This document shows, one piece after another, positions 53,901 through 61,341 of a stretch of 64,000 nt of DNA. The DNA lies in the NCBI GenBank assembly GCA_019638275.1, contig JAHBUC010000001.1, positions 744,001 through 808,000 on the forward strand, read 5' to 3'. Numbering within the stretch: position 1 is the first letter of the stretch; each line of letters starts with the position of its first letter. A model generated the notes under the pieces. It was not told where the DNA came from, did not search any database, and was given only the letters and a program-made list of their open reading frames with translations. The translations under genes and the position numbers were made by a program. Source of the DNA: Cyclobacteriaceae bacterium (lineage in GTDB: Bacteria; Bacteroidota; Bacteroidia; Cytophagales; Cyclobacteriaceae).

Positions 53901-54851
53901 GGCTAACGGATTATCACCATACCGGGCAATCACCACACCGCCAACGGCTTCCGCTCCGCTCTTATCCAATATGCCGAGCATGGAGCGATCGGCAGGGCCG
54001 AGGGTAACATGCGCAATATCTTTTATTCTGACAGGAACATTTTGATTTACCCGCACAACCGCATTTTCAATGTCTTCCAGTTGTTTCACATAGCCAAGTC
54101 CGCGGATGAGGTATTCCACGCGGTTTATCTCTACCGTGTTGGCGCCCACATCGCGGTTGCTGTTGCGAAGTGCCTGCATCACTTCCATCATGGAAATGTT
54201 CCAGGTCTTCATGGCTACCGGATCAAGATCAACCTGGTACTCTTTAATATAACCACCCACGCTGGCCACTTCGGCTACACCTTCTGCACCGGTAAGTGCA
54301 TAGCGTACCTGAAAATCCTGGATGGTTCGCAGTTCATGCAAATCCCATCCACCGGCCGGGTTTCCGTTTTCATCGCGGCCTTCCAGGGTGTACCAATACA
54401 CCTGGCCTAACGCGGTCGCGTCAGGTCCGAGTTTGGGTTGCACTTCTTCAGGTAATAATCCGGAAGGAAGTGCGCTGAGCTTTTCCAGAATGCGCGAACG
54501 GCTCCAGTAGTATTCAACTTCATCATCAAAAATGATGTAGATGGACGAGAAGCCGAACATGGATGTGCTGCGTATGGCTTTTACACCGGGCATGCCCAAC
54601 AGGGCTGTGGTGAGTGGATAAGTGATTTGATCTTCTACGTCCTGCGGTGAGCGGCCCATCCATTCGGTGAAAACAATTTGTTGATTTTCTCCGATGTCAG
54701 GAATGGCATCAACCGGTACCGGATCTTGCGGTAGAAAACCAATGTTCCAGTTGAATGGGGCGGTAACCAATCCCCAGCCAACGATGGCCAGGAGCACGAG
54801 TACGGTTACGAGTTTTTGTTCGAGAAAAAATTTTATTATACGATTAATCAT
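50973..54851 (-). CDS. cusA: Cu(I)/Ag(I) efflux RND pump CusA
   Basis: 1292 residues, longer than the ~1050 of E. coli CusA. The HME-RND layout is plain: FFLEQKLVTVLVLLAIVGWG, FTEWMGRSPQDVEDQITYPL, the proton-relay helix GTMVDLGIILNENVLKHL, TTTVEGRERYSIRARY, and the Met-containing pore stretch MLQTGMRAPMGLKVYG. Two features explain the length. One is an extra hydrophobic block between the halves (about 535-680). The other is residues ~797-844, encoded by a dispersed repeat (NIEISTNINEYPSISKNIHK). It exports Cu(I)/Ag(I) from periplasm or cytosol using the proton gradient. Confidence 0.95.
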   Translation of the reverse strand: MINRIIKFFLEQKLVTVLVLLAIVGWGLVTAPFNWNIGFLPQDPVPVDAIPDIGENQQIVFTEWMGRSPQDVEDQITYPLTTALLGMPGVKAIRSTSMFGFSSIYIIFDDEVEYYWSRSRILEKLSALPSGLLPEEVQPKLGPDATALGQVYWYTLEGRDENGNPAGGWDLHELRTIQDFQVRYALTGAEGVAEVASVGGYIKEYQVDLDPVAMKTWNISMMEVMQALRNSNRDVGANTVEINRVEYLIRGLGYVKQLEDIENAVVRVNQNVPVRIKDIAHVTLGPADRSMLGILDKSGAEAVGGVVIARYGDNPLAVINNVKEKINEISQGLPSKKLDDGRTSKVTIVPFYDRTQLIYETLGTLNDAITLQILITIIVIIVMVYNLRASFLISALLPLAVLMCFIFMKYFHVDANIVALSGIAIAIGTMVDLGIILNENVLKHLEEAPKEQSLLTTVYNAVSEVSSAIITAVSTTIVSFLPVFTLQAAEGKLFGPLAYTKTFALVAALIFTLTIMPAFSHWVFGWKTSTGKFRLIGNGLLALAGLYVAIAYLPWAGIAIMMFAINNLLDHFYPEKYSRYHETITMAISVAAVSWLLATTWLPLGVHNSIILNFIFILLIIGLVLGGFSIFIRFYPKILNWCLENKVKFLLIPVFIMLLGLNIMLGFSKVFGFVEKSFDAIGWNIRTTSVWNSLSHTFPGMGKEFMPSLNEGAFLLMPTSMPHAGVEANKQVLQQLDMLVTAIPEVETVVGKAGRAETALDPAPMSMYENIILYKSEYITDENGRKLRFKTDALGRYKIDILGYWDTDGYYDRVSKKIYDANNIEISTNINEYPSISKNIHKYLIEDKNGEYYRQWRDEIKSPNDIWDEIVKVANIPGVTSAPKLQPIETRLVMLQTGMRAPMGLKVYGPDLKTIESFSLELEKQLKEVPSVKPEAVYADRSLGKPYMEIDLDRKAMARYGLNVVDVQEYIEVALGGMSMTTTVEGRERYSIRARYAREWRSDPESISKIFIATPTGAQIPLSEIATIVYRPGPMMIRGEDSFLVGYVLLDKKDGYAEVSVVEEAQRFLNEKIKAGELIVPAGVSYKFSGSYENQLRAEKRLGIVIPLSLLIIFLILYFQFRSVATSLFIFSAIAMAFAGGFMMLWLYGQDWFMDFSFFGTNFRELFQMRTFNLSVAVWVGFIALFGIATDDGVVIGTYLTQSLQKHKPETISEVRKAVLEAGLRRVRPCLMTTATTLLALLPVLTSSGRGSDIMIPMAIPTFGGMVVALITLFIVPVLYSWNEERKVKTDN
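52319..52462. repeat. GATATT/AATATC palindromic element inside cusA
   Basis: TATGGATATTTTTTGATATG and CTCATTGATATTGGTTGATA on one side face AATATCCATCAGTATCCC and AATATCCAAGAATATCAAT on the other. It is in frame, about 144 bp, and encodes residues ~797-844 of CusA. Confidence 0.8.
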
Positions 54852-54928
54852 AGTTCTGTTCTGTTGACTTCCTGAAAATGGAAATGAGAAGACACACCCA
54901 TCTCATGAATGAGAAAGGCAGAACAGAA

Positions 54929-55336
54929 TCAGATAAGGAAAGATTGAATAGAGATGATGATTTTATTTCCCGTCAGTGTAGGCGGGTGATCATCTATGTA
55001 AGTTATTGGCGTTGTATGAACGGCCGGAATAATTTCAGCCAGTATAGCCGTGTTGTGTATAATATCGGATGTTGAAATAACGGGTAACGTAATGCTGGTT
55101 GATGATGCTTTTAATTCCTGCGACTCGTGAATAACCTGTTCATCGTTGCAGCATCCTTTCATAGCTTTTCGATGACACGGTGGAAGCTCCTGGTGCCCAC
55201 AACCATCTGCTTCATTAAGAAAAGCAATTGCCTTTACCGCACCACCACATACATGTACGCCCACATAAAAACTACTGGAGGCCATCAGCACGAGTGCAGC
55301 CAGCAGGAGGGAGGATATGGTACGGAGCTTTTTCAT
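54929..55336 (-). CDS. HYC_CC_PP family protein
   Basis: 135 residues with an N-terminal signal/anchor (LLLAALVLMASSSFYVGV). The family's three marks are visible: HVCGG (His-x-Cys), CCND (Cys-Cys) and DDHPPTL (Pro-Pro). Such small cysteine-rich proteins sit beside copper genes in Bacteroidota and are thought to bind metal; no biochemical role is established. It lies 77 bp upstream of cusA. A TACATTTG (55351-55344, minus) just before the ATG could be a -7 box. Confidence 0.85.
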   Translation of the reverse strand: MKKLRTISSLLLAALVLMASSSFYVGVHVCGGAVKAIAFLNEADGCGHQELPPCHRKAMKGCCNDEQVIHESQELKASSTSITLPVISTSDIIHNTAILAEIIPAVHTTPITYIDDHPPTLTGNKIIISIQSFLI

Positions 55337-55451
55337 TGGTAAACAAATGTACGGATTTCGGCTGTTTTGGATTTACATAGTTATGGGAATGGCTTACAGA
55401 ATTATTAAAAGTGCCGTTTTTGGTTAGGGTTTCAGGTTTTTAAAAATAAAA

Positions 55452-55501
55452 TGAGGCTGTCTCCTACATTTGTTCCAAAACAAACATAGGAGACAGCCTC
55501 A
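55452..55501 (-). terminator. Terminator of the small HMA genes
   Basis: TGAGGCTGTCTCCTA (55452-55466) pairs perfectly with TAGGAGACAGCCTCA (55487-55501). On the minus strand it is followed by TTTTATTTTTA. The arms are 15 bp and the intervening bases extend the stem partly. Confidence 0.88.
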
Positions 55502-55527
55502 AAGCAACTCAAATCGATCCGGTCTGA

Positions 55528-55734
55528 TTAAATCTTTTCAGCGTTGTAGCCGGCCTTCTTCACCGCTTCTTTTGCTTTGGCCGCATCCTTTTCGTCCGCG
55601 ATGGTCAGGACTTTAGCCGGATCACTCAGGTCAACTTCCCAATTCCCTTCGCCAATGGCTTCATTTAAGTGTGGTGTAACAGTGGCAATACAGCCGGAAC
55701 ATTTGATATTGGTTTTGAATTTTGTTGTTTCCAT
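55528..55734 (-). CDS. Heavy-metal-associated (HMA) copper-chaperone-like protein
   Basis: 68 residues from the ATG at 55732-55734. Ferredoxin-like HMA fold with the metal site KCSGC (C12, C15) after the first strand, then VTPHLNEAIGEGNWEVDLSDP and a second helix (AKAKEAVKKAGY). CxxC binds Cu(I). It probably passes copper within the cell to an exporter. Second gene of a two-gene unit, 23 bp after the other HMA gene, ended by a strong hairpin. Confidence 0.9.
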   Translation of the reverse strand: METTKFKTNIKCSGCIATVTPHLNEAIGEGNWEVDLSDPAKVLTIADEKDAAKAKEAVKKAGYNAEKI

Positions 55735-55757
55735 TTTTCGTGTATTAAGAGTCAACT

Positions 55758-55958
55758 TTATTTGTTGGTTACAGGATAGCCAGCCTTTTCGATGGCCTCC
55801 ACTACTAAATCCCGGGTTGCACCCGAAAGTTCAATTTGTGCTTCACCAGGGGTAACTTTTTTTAAAGATACTCCAGTCATATCTTTTAGTGTATTGCTTA
55901 CCACCATCATGCAATGCGGACTTTTCATAGTGGGGATAGTTAATGTTATAGTTTCCAT
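55758..55958 (-). CDS. HMA-like protein with SPHC instead of CxxC
   Basis: 66 residues. The fold is that of a copper chaperone (METITLTIPTMKSPHCMMVVSNTLKDM ... VEAIEKAGYPV), but the first cysteine of the metal loop is replaced: M-K-S-P-H-C-M-M. H15, C16 and neighbouring methionines could still bind Cu(I) or another metal. It precedes the CxxC paralogue in the same small operon. Confidence 0.85.
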   Translation of the reverse strand: METITLTIPTMKSPHCMMVVSNTLKDMTGVSLKKVTPGEAQIELSGATRDLVVEAIEKAGYPVTNK

Positions 55959-56323
55959 AAAAGTAAATTTTAAACTGCTTTAATAAACGCTGCATGACCG
56001 GGTTTGATTTGTACAATTTCTCATATGATTTATAAGATTCCTTTCATATTCTTTTCAGGATTTTATAAAACGATAAGGGCGCACAAAGTTGCTACCAGCA
56101 TGCCGATTAGTATTATAAGCAATCGGGAGTTGATTTTGGCTGTCATTTTTTGAGGTTTGATAGGACAAAAGTATCCGCTCCATTCAAAAGTATGGTTACA
56201 TAAAAACCCGGAATGTTTATAGTGTTTACTGATCGTGAATCCCCGGAAATCTATGTTATGGTTTATAAATAAAAAAAAGTCCGGTTTTTGTCCGGACTTT
56301 TCTGAACCCTATTAAATCAGTGC
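55959..56323. other. 365-bp region without a confident gene
   Basis: It holds the leader of the HMA gene pair and the terminator at 56275-56301. A very short minus-strand frame at 56063-56146 (27 residues, MTAKINSRLLIILIGMLVAT...) would encode a single membrane helix. It is listed here and not as a gene because only its hydrophobicity supports it. AT-rich; no repeat seen. Confidence 0.6.
56275..56301 (-). terminator. Terminator of the Calx-beta-like lipoprotein gene
   Basis: AAAAGTCCGG pairs with CCGGACTTTT around a T-rich loop. On the minus strand it is followed by a run of T. Confidence 0.9.
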
Positions 56324-57799
56324 TCAATAATACTGGTAATAGGTGGTTTCACCTGAACCGGTTCTTCTGCTTACCGGGTATCCAGCCTGATTGAATTCAT
56401 AATGCAAGTCGTACACGTACTCATTTCCATCGCGCGACAAAGTGTAACGTGAAGGGAAGAGCGGTTGTGCGTTTACATCAGGCAAGATGTTAACCATAGG
56501 GAACGGATTCCAGGGAAGAATTTGTGAAAAATATTCATACGTTTCTTCTGTTATTAACTCATACTCATCATCACCCAGCGGGTAATAACTTAATCTCTTG
56601 TATACCGAGTTGCTGTTGCTGTAGTACAGGTAGACAAACAGGCTTGACATTACGAACTCACCCGTAGGTTGACGGTGGAATATTGCCATTTCACCAATGT
56701 TACCGGCCTGATCGTAGGAATAAATGGTGTATTTTTTCATAACACCTTCCCTGAATTCTTCCGAACGTGTAACCCGGTTTTGGTCATCGCGCTTAAAAAT
56801 GGTTTCATCGGAAGTCCACATAGTGATTTTCTTCAGTAAGTTATTTTCATCGTAATGATAGGCTTCTGTCCAGTTCAGTGAGTTTTGTTCAATGTGAATT
56901 TTAGCGATTTGGCCCATTTCGTTGTATTCAAAAACGCGTTTCACTTTCCACTGTCCGGCACCGGTTTCATAGCTTTTTGGTTTTCCGGCCAATTCATCAT
57001 CTACAAGGGTTACGGTCAGGTTAAGCTGGTCTCCTTTAACCACTGCTCCGGTGGCGCTAACAATTCTTACTGCAAATTCCTTATGTCCGTTCAGGGTTGC
57101 GTTATCAACCGGAATGAATTTTACAGGCAGAAAGGATGTACCGGCCGTTACGGGCAGCGTAATTTTTCCATTGATCGCTTCCGGTTCGGTAGTGAAATGT
57201 GTTCCGTAGAGACCGACAGCATTCAGGAGTTCAAGTTCAACTATTCCATCATCTACAGCCTGAAGTGAAAAGCCAATGGCCACGGTCATGCCCTCTGCGA
57301 ACTGTTCCTGCACAGAAACCTGTGATGCCACAAAGTTTACCGGGTTAGGTTGATCGTTTTCGTAAATGGTAACATGCAACGATTTTTCTGTTCCGATGAT
57401 GAAGCCATCCGTTACTGATGATATTGTAAAATGCAGATTGCGGTTACCGGTGTGTAGATTGTTATCAACAGGGGTAAGGATAAACGTTACCTGCGACTGA
57501 CCGGCTGTTACCGGTAAAATGATTTTACCATCCTCAACGGCAGGCTGACTGGTGAAATCGTTTTCATTTTCCCAGTATGCATTGATGGTAATGGTTCCAT
57601 TAGTTGCAGCTGGTCGCGAAAGCGGAATCGTAATCTCGGTAGCACCCGCCAATTCACTCAAACCAAGGTTTACGGTAGGAAATTTAACGGTAACCGGAGC
57701 ACCCGGAGATGCAAGTTCATCTGTTTCTTCGCAGGATTGAAAGGCAACTCCGACAAAGAACAAGGTGATTAAATAGACAAGACGAAAAATTGTTTTCAT
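56324..57799 (-). CDS. Calx-beta-like lipoprotein with YD-type C-terminus
   Basis: 491 residues with a lipobox (FVGVAFQSC, C23). Two or three Calx-beta-like sandwich domains follow (about 35-275), recognisable by TFILTPVDNNLHTGNRNLHF and VKFIPVDNATLNGHKEF. The C-terminal ~200 residues are YD/RHS-like strands with paired tyrosines (RVFEYNEMGQIAKI, AYHYDENNLLKKI, YSYDQAGNI). Surface adhesin or binding protein is likely. Its promoter carries the same site as the sigma-factor operon, so it is probably a target of that sigma factor. Confidence 0.85.
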   Translation of the reverse strand: MKTIFRLVYLITLFFVGVAFQSCEETDELASPGAPVTVKFPTVNLGLSELAGATEITIPLSRPAATNGTITINAYWENENDFTSQPAVEDGKIILPVTAGQSQVTFILTPVDNNLHTGNRNLHFTISSVTDGFIIGTEKSLHVTIYENDQPNPVNFVASQVSVQEQFAEGMTVAIGFSLQAVDDGIVELELLNAVGLYGTHFTTEPEAINGKITLPVTAGTSFLPVKFIPVDNATLNGHKEFAVRIVSATGAVVKGDQLNLTVTLVDDELAGKPKSYETGAGQWKVKRVFEYNEMGQIAKIHIEQNSLNWTEAYHYDENNLLKKITMWTSDETIFKRDDQNRVTRSEEFREGVMKKYTIYSYDQAGNIGEMAIFHRQPTGEFVMSSLFVYLYYSNSNSVYKRLSYYPLGDDEYELITEETYEYFSQILPWNPFPMVNILPDVNAQPLFPSRYTLSRDGNEYVYDLHYEFNQAGYPVSRRTGSGETTYYQYY

Positions 57800-57826
57800 G
57801 GGGTTTCTTTAATTTGTTTTGTAGTC

Positions 57827-57854
57827 AGACAGGAACCCATGTGAAACCGTTGCC
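57827..57854 (-). promoter_or_regulatory. Predicted ECF-sigma promoter of the Calx-beta-like lipoprotein gene
   Basis: On the minus strand, GGCAAC (57854-57849) is followed after 17 bp by TGTCT (57831-57827), in the extended context CAGGCAACGG...CCTGTCTGAC. The same two boxes at the same spacing precede the lipoprotein-sigma-factor operon at 60607. GCAAC/GTC boxes are typical for ECF sigma factors. The -10 box lies about 28 bp before the start codon. Confidence 0.65.
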
Positions 57855-57873
57855 TGACTAAAAAAATATTTTT

Positions 57874-57990
57874 AGAAGCCATCTCAAAATACTCCCTAAT
57901 GTCAGGTTGAGCTTGTCGAAACCGGTTAGGTAACTCGGAATGGCCTTCGACAAGCTCAGGCTGACATTTGAAAAAGATTTTTGAGATGAC
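57874..57990. repeat. Dispersed palindromic element, copy 2 (GAGCTTGTCGAA family)
   Basis: Arms at 57900-57920 and 57946-57966 pair over 21 bp with a few mismatches (core GAGCTTGTCGAA / TTCGACAAGCTC). Outer arms ATCTCAAAA (57881-57889) and TTTTGAGAT (57979-57987) pair too. It is related to 16132-16260 in opposite orientation, and lies upstream of the Calx-beta-like gene promoter. Confidence 0.82.
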
Positions 57991-58020
57991 CTCAAGAAAT
58001 TTTTAAGATTATGAAAAAAG

Positions 58021-58046
58021 AAAGGCAACCCGTTAAGGTTGCCTTT
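58021..58046 (-). terminator. Terminator of the sigma-factor operon
   Basis: AAAGGCAACC pairs with GGTTGCCTTT; on the minus strand TTCTTTTTTC follows. It lies just after the stop of the beta-barrel protein gene. Confidence 0.85.
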
Positions 58047-58069
58047 CACTCGCAAACATTGAGGGTTGG

Positions 58070-59395
58070 TTATGGAGTGCCGAGTTTTTTTAATGCCATG
58101 ATTTGTAAGCCAACGGATTGCTGACTGTAGGAATACGGTAATTCCTCATTTTTAACATTTTTCATAAAGTAGGTCAGGGTTGGGTTAATTTGCAGTTCCC
58201 ATCCTTTATTAAAGAGCATGCTATAACCCGCACCTACGGATAGATTATAATTTAACTTTTCTATGTTGTCAGAATTTAATTTAACCCACTCTCCGTTAAT
58301 TCTTTCTTTTGCTTGCGCAGAAACCAGGTAATGTGCGCCCGCGGATGCTGAAAAGTTGAATCGGCTTCGCTCACCTGTCCAGAAGTAATACGTTCCGGTT
58401 AACCTTAATCCGGCATAGCCAAACGTATTGGCAATTTCGCGGTTGGTATAGGCATAAACCGGTTTCAATACAACGGTTTGGTCCGCTTGCTGCACGGCTA
58501 ACATGGTATCCACTTTACCTGTGGTGTACGATAGGTTAACGGCCTGTTTAATTTGTGTGTACGAAAGGCTAGCATCTATGTACAGGTTGCGTGTTACCGA
58601 TCTTCCGATTCCAATTGCTGCGGAGAAACCAATGTTTTCTGTGTCGCTGTTTTTTCTTGCACTGGCTAAAAACACTTCATCATTCGCTATGGGTTTGATG
58701 TTTTTGGTTATGTATTGAGGTGCAAATGAAGCGCTAAGCCGCCAGGTGCGAGCATTTTCGTTTGATTTCTCAGCCGGAGTTTCATCGGTTTTCACTTCTT
58801 TCTCCAGGGAGTCAACTGTGGTTAACTCCTCTTTAATTAAAGAGTCTTGCTGAATGCTGTCAGCGACAGGATTCAGTGCAACGATATATGGAGCTTGTAT
58901 TGCCTCAGTCTCGTGTTTTACTTCTGCTGCAATGGATTGTTCTGAAGTTTCAATTGAAACGGTCTTCTCCTCAATGATTTTGTTTTCATTCGGATTAATT
59001 TCAGCATGTTCATGGGTTGACACGGGCTGCTTTCTGGACAGACTTACCAGTTCCGCTTGTGCGGGTACATCCTTGATTTGCTTTATTTCAGCAGATGTAG
59101 ATTTTGTTAAGGGTGTTCCTTCGGTTTCTTTTTGGTTGGATGATTCAGCTTTAATCGCATTGGTTAACGAAGTGGAGGCCATGTTTTGATTGAGTTCTGT
59201 ATCGTTAACTGTTAGGTATACAGCTACCGGAATAAGCAACACTAATGGCTTCCACCAGTTTTTGATCAAAATGGTTTTAGTCGGGGTGGCCGGTGTTACC
59301 AGCGCAGCCCGGATTTTTGAAAAGCCATCTTGTGGCGGCTCGGCCTCCTGGTTGTACAGGCGTTTTCCGATGTCATCAAAATCGTTTTCCTTCAT
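58070..59395 (-). CDS. Inner-membrane-anchored protein with outer-membrane beta-barrel-like C-terminus; possible anti-sigma factor
   Basis: 441 residues. A cytosolic N-terminus (MKENDFDDIGKRLYNQEAEPP) resembles the short sigma-binding tails that follow ECF genes. A single membrane helix (about 48-62, PLVLLIPVAVYL) comes next, then a long acidic/Ser-rich linker (~75-215). The C-terminus (~220-441) has alternating beta-strands ending in aromatic residues (TRNLYIDASLSYTQI, FGYAGLRLTGTYYFW, GAGYSMLFNKGW), like an outer-membrane porin. It overlaps the sigma gene by four bases. Confidence 0.8.
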   Translation of the reverse strand: MKENDFDDIGKRLYNQEAEPPQDGFSKIRAALVTPATPTKTILIKNWWKPLVLLIPVAVYLTVNDTELNQNMASTSLTNAIKAESSNQKETEGTPLTKSTSAEIKQIKDVPAQAELVSLSRKQPVSTHEHAEINPNENKIIEEKTVSIETSEQSIAAEVKHETEAIQAPYIVALNPVADSIQQDSLIKEELTTVDSLEKEVKTDETPAEKSNENARTWRLSASFAPQYITKNIKPIANDEVFLASARKNSDTENIGFSAAIGIGRSVTRNLYIDASLSYTQIKQAVNLSYTTGKVDTMLAVQQADQTVVLKPVYAYTNREIANTFGYAGLRLTGTYYFWTGERSRFNFSASAGAHYLVSAQAKERINGEWVKLNSDNIEKLNYNLSVGAGYSMLFNKGWELQINPTLTYFMKNVKNEELPYSYSQQSVGLQIMALKKLGTP

Positions 59396-59928
59396 GCTGC
59401 TGAAATTAATCTGACCTCAATGAGTTTCTTTAAATACGCTTTTGCTTTTGAAAGTTGCGACTTCGAGCTTCCTTCCGCAATGCCAAGCATGTCTGCGATC
59501 TCGTTGTGGTTGTATCCTTCCACAACGTGCAGGTTAAACACCAGCTTGTACCCCTCAGGCATGGTGTCAATCAACTCCATCAACTCCTGGTTCGATAAGG
59601 TAGAAATGATGTTATCCGATGACGCGACCATCGTTTCCGCATAGGATGCGTCTACATGATCGAAAAATTTACGTGTCTGGTGATAATGATTGATGGCTGT
59701 GTTTACAAAAATTCTGCGCATCCAACCTTCAAATGATCCACCTTGCCAGGTATGCATGTTTTTAAAAACCTTAACAAAGGCTTCGTGAAATACGTCTTCT
59801 GCTTCCGCGCGGGATTTTGTGTACCGCAAACAAACGGCCATCATCCTGCGGGAAAAGAGCGTATAGAGCTTCTCCTGTGCCGAAGCTTTATTCGCCAAAC
59901 ATCCCTGTATGATTTCCGATTCCGTCAT
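59392..59928 (-). CDS. ECF-family RNA polymerase sigma factor
   Basis: 178 residues. Region 2 (KLYTLFSRRMMAVCLRYTKSRAEAEDVFHEAF) and region 4 (LIDTMPEGYKLVFNLHVVEGYNHNEIADMLGIAEGSSKSQLSKAK) are those of a Bacteroidota ECF sigma factor. It lies between the Ig-like lipoprotein and the membrane protein gene, overlapping the latter by ATGA. With promoters of the same type at 60632-60659 and 57827-57854, autoregulation is likely. Confidence 0.95.
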   Translation of the reverse strand: MTESEIIQGCLANKASAQEKLYTLFSRRMMAVCLRYTKSRAEAEDVFHEAFVKVFKNMHTWQGGSFEGWMRRIFVNTAINHYHQTRKFFDHVDASYAETMVASSDNIISTLSNQELMELIDTMPEGYKLVFNLHVVEGYNHNEIADMLGIAEGSSKSQLSKAKAYLKKLIEVRLISAA

Positions 59929-59944
59929 GCAGTAGTGTAAGTAT

Positions 59945-60607
59945 TTATTCGGTTATGGTGATGGTGCAAATCCCTTCTACATATCCATCGCTGGTGAACA
60001 ACCGGTATTTAAATTGATCGGTACCGATGAAATTTTTAGGAGGGTAATACACATAAACAATGTTTTTAAAGCTGCCGGAATACGTGTATGTCGTAAATGT
60101 TCCCTTTGTGGGTGCAAAAATGGAACTGCCCTGATACGGACAAGCCACATCATTTTGAAATATGGGTATGCCGATGGGTTGGTTGCGCGCAGTCGTTACT
60201 TCTTCATGATTAACCACCGTGGTGCAGTTGGCAATGTCGAGCGGTTCTTCAACATACAAGGTGATGGAAGCAGAGTAACACTCCTCCTTATAACATACCG
60301 TATAAATAATATTATCGATGCCGGTAAACCCTTCGTTGGGTTTGTAAAACCAGCCTTCATTTTGAATAAAGGTGAGGGTGCCAAAAGAAGGCGTGCTATA
60401 GGAAATGGTTACTTCCACTTTAATGCTGTCGTTTACGAGTGGATCGAGCCGTACACCGTATTCACTTCCGGGGTAAAGAAATATGTCGTCCGGGTTAAGC
60501 TGGATCATAAAAAATTCTACCGGAATTTTGTCTTCAATCCCCTCATCGCAGGCACTCAGGCCCACTGTAAGCAGGGCTAGGAAAGTGAAAAAACGTGCTG
60601 TTTTCAT
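59945..60607 (-). CDS. Ig/cadherin-like (Big_9 type) lipoprotein
   Basis: 220 residues with a lipobox (LLTVGLSAC, C20). Two domains of the cadherin-like Big_9 kind are visible: DPLVNDSIKVEV followed by NEGWFYKPNEGFTGIDNIIYTV, then FQNDVACPYQ followed by VYYPPKNFIGTDQFKYRLF. Such modules usually occur in large adhesins, so a compact lipoprotein with only two is likely a surface sensor or anchor. It is the first gene of the sigma operon, 16 bp upstream of the sigma gene. Confidence 0.85.
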   Translation of the reverse strand: MKTARFFTFLALLTVGLSACDEGIEDKIPVEFFMIQLNPDDIFLYPGSEYGVRLDPLVNDSIKVEVTISYSTPSFGTLTFIQNEGWFYKPNEGFTGIDNIIYTVCYKEECYSASITLYVEEPLDIANCTTVVNHEEVTTARNQPIGIPIFQNDVACPYQGSSIFAPTKGTFTTYTYSGSFKNIVYVYYPPKNFIGTDQFKYRLFTSDGYVEGICTITITE

Positions 60608-60631
60608 GATTTTTCTAATAAACTGCGGGTA

Positions 60632-60659
60632 AGACAGGGACTACACAAAAATGGTTGCC
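60632..60659 (-). promoter_or_regulatory. Predicted ECF-sigma promoter of the lipoprotein-sigma operon
   Basis: On the minus strand, GGCAAC (60659-60654) is followed after 17 bp by TGTCT (60636-60632), in context CAGGCAACCA...CCTGTCTTAC. Equal boxes and spacing occur at 57827-57854. The -10 box lies about 25 bp before the first ATG. Confidence 0.65.
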
Positions 60660-60781
60660 TGCATCATAAAAAAGCACGGAATAATTTCACCTCTCCTTAC
60701 GTTAAGCGTTGCAGTCGGGTTTTGGCCTTGTTGAAAATTTCAACGGTATATTATGAGTGGCTACAACCGAAGGTTTGGTGG

Positions 60782-61339
60782 TTACGCATGGGTTTGATGT
60801 TTCAGGTTTCTTCGGGCCTGGAGCAGGTGCCTGCGGTTGTGCGTCAACACAAACTGGATGGCATCGCCAGCATGAATTTTAATCAGGGACGATAGGGTGG
60901 TGGCTACGTTCACCTTCATCAGGTTTTTTTGCTCTGCTTGCATAATAATTTTCAGCAGCTCTTCCAGTTGCTGAATAAACCGGGAAACCACGGCATGCGG
61001 TTCCGTTAACGTTACGGGCCGATACCTTTTCATGGCCTTGTACTTTTTTGTGGAATCCTTCGGATTCATCATGGCAATAAAATACCGGCCCAGTAAACTA
61101 TGCTTAAACCGATCGGGTTGCTGAGGAGCAGGCGCTTTGCTAACTGCCTTTTGCAGACGGGGCAAATAAAAATCACCATAGGCATTTAAATGTTCTATGC
61201 ATTCGGCCATGCTCCAGCCTCCGTTTGCAGCCGGTTGAAGAAGCCGGTCTTCCGGAAGGTTTTGGAAGACCGCGATCACTTCTTTCAACTGTTCTTCTAC
61301 CTGCTGCTCAAGCGTATCAAGAAATTCCTGGTGCATCAT
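60782..61339 (-). CDS. DinB-superfamily protein
   Basis: 185 residues forming a four-helix DinB-like fold. GGWSMAECIEHLNAYGDFYLPRL carries the first metal-type His, and IQFVLTHNRRHLLQARRN the C-terminal His pair. DinB_2-type proteins bind divalent metal and often act as thiol-dependent transferases. Substrate unknown. It starts two bases after DUF4345, so both are co-transcribed. Confidence 0.85.
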   Translation of the reverse strand: MMHQEFLDTLEQQVEEQLKEVIAVFQNLPEDRLLQPAANGGWSMAECIEHLNAYGDFYLPRLQKAVSKAPAPQQPDRFKHSLLGRYFIAMMNPKDSTKKYKAMKRYRPVTLTEPHAVVSRFIQQLEELLKIIMQAEQKNLMKVNVATTLSSLIKIHAGDAIQFVLTHNRRHLLQARRNLKHQTHA

Positions 61340-61341
61340 GT

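Noticed and set aside
57858..58055. A 65-codon minus-strand frame
   Set aside because: It is the translation of the dispersed palindrome at 57874-57990; no membrane, signal or domain pattern, and it lies in a promoter-upstream region.
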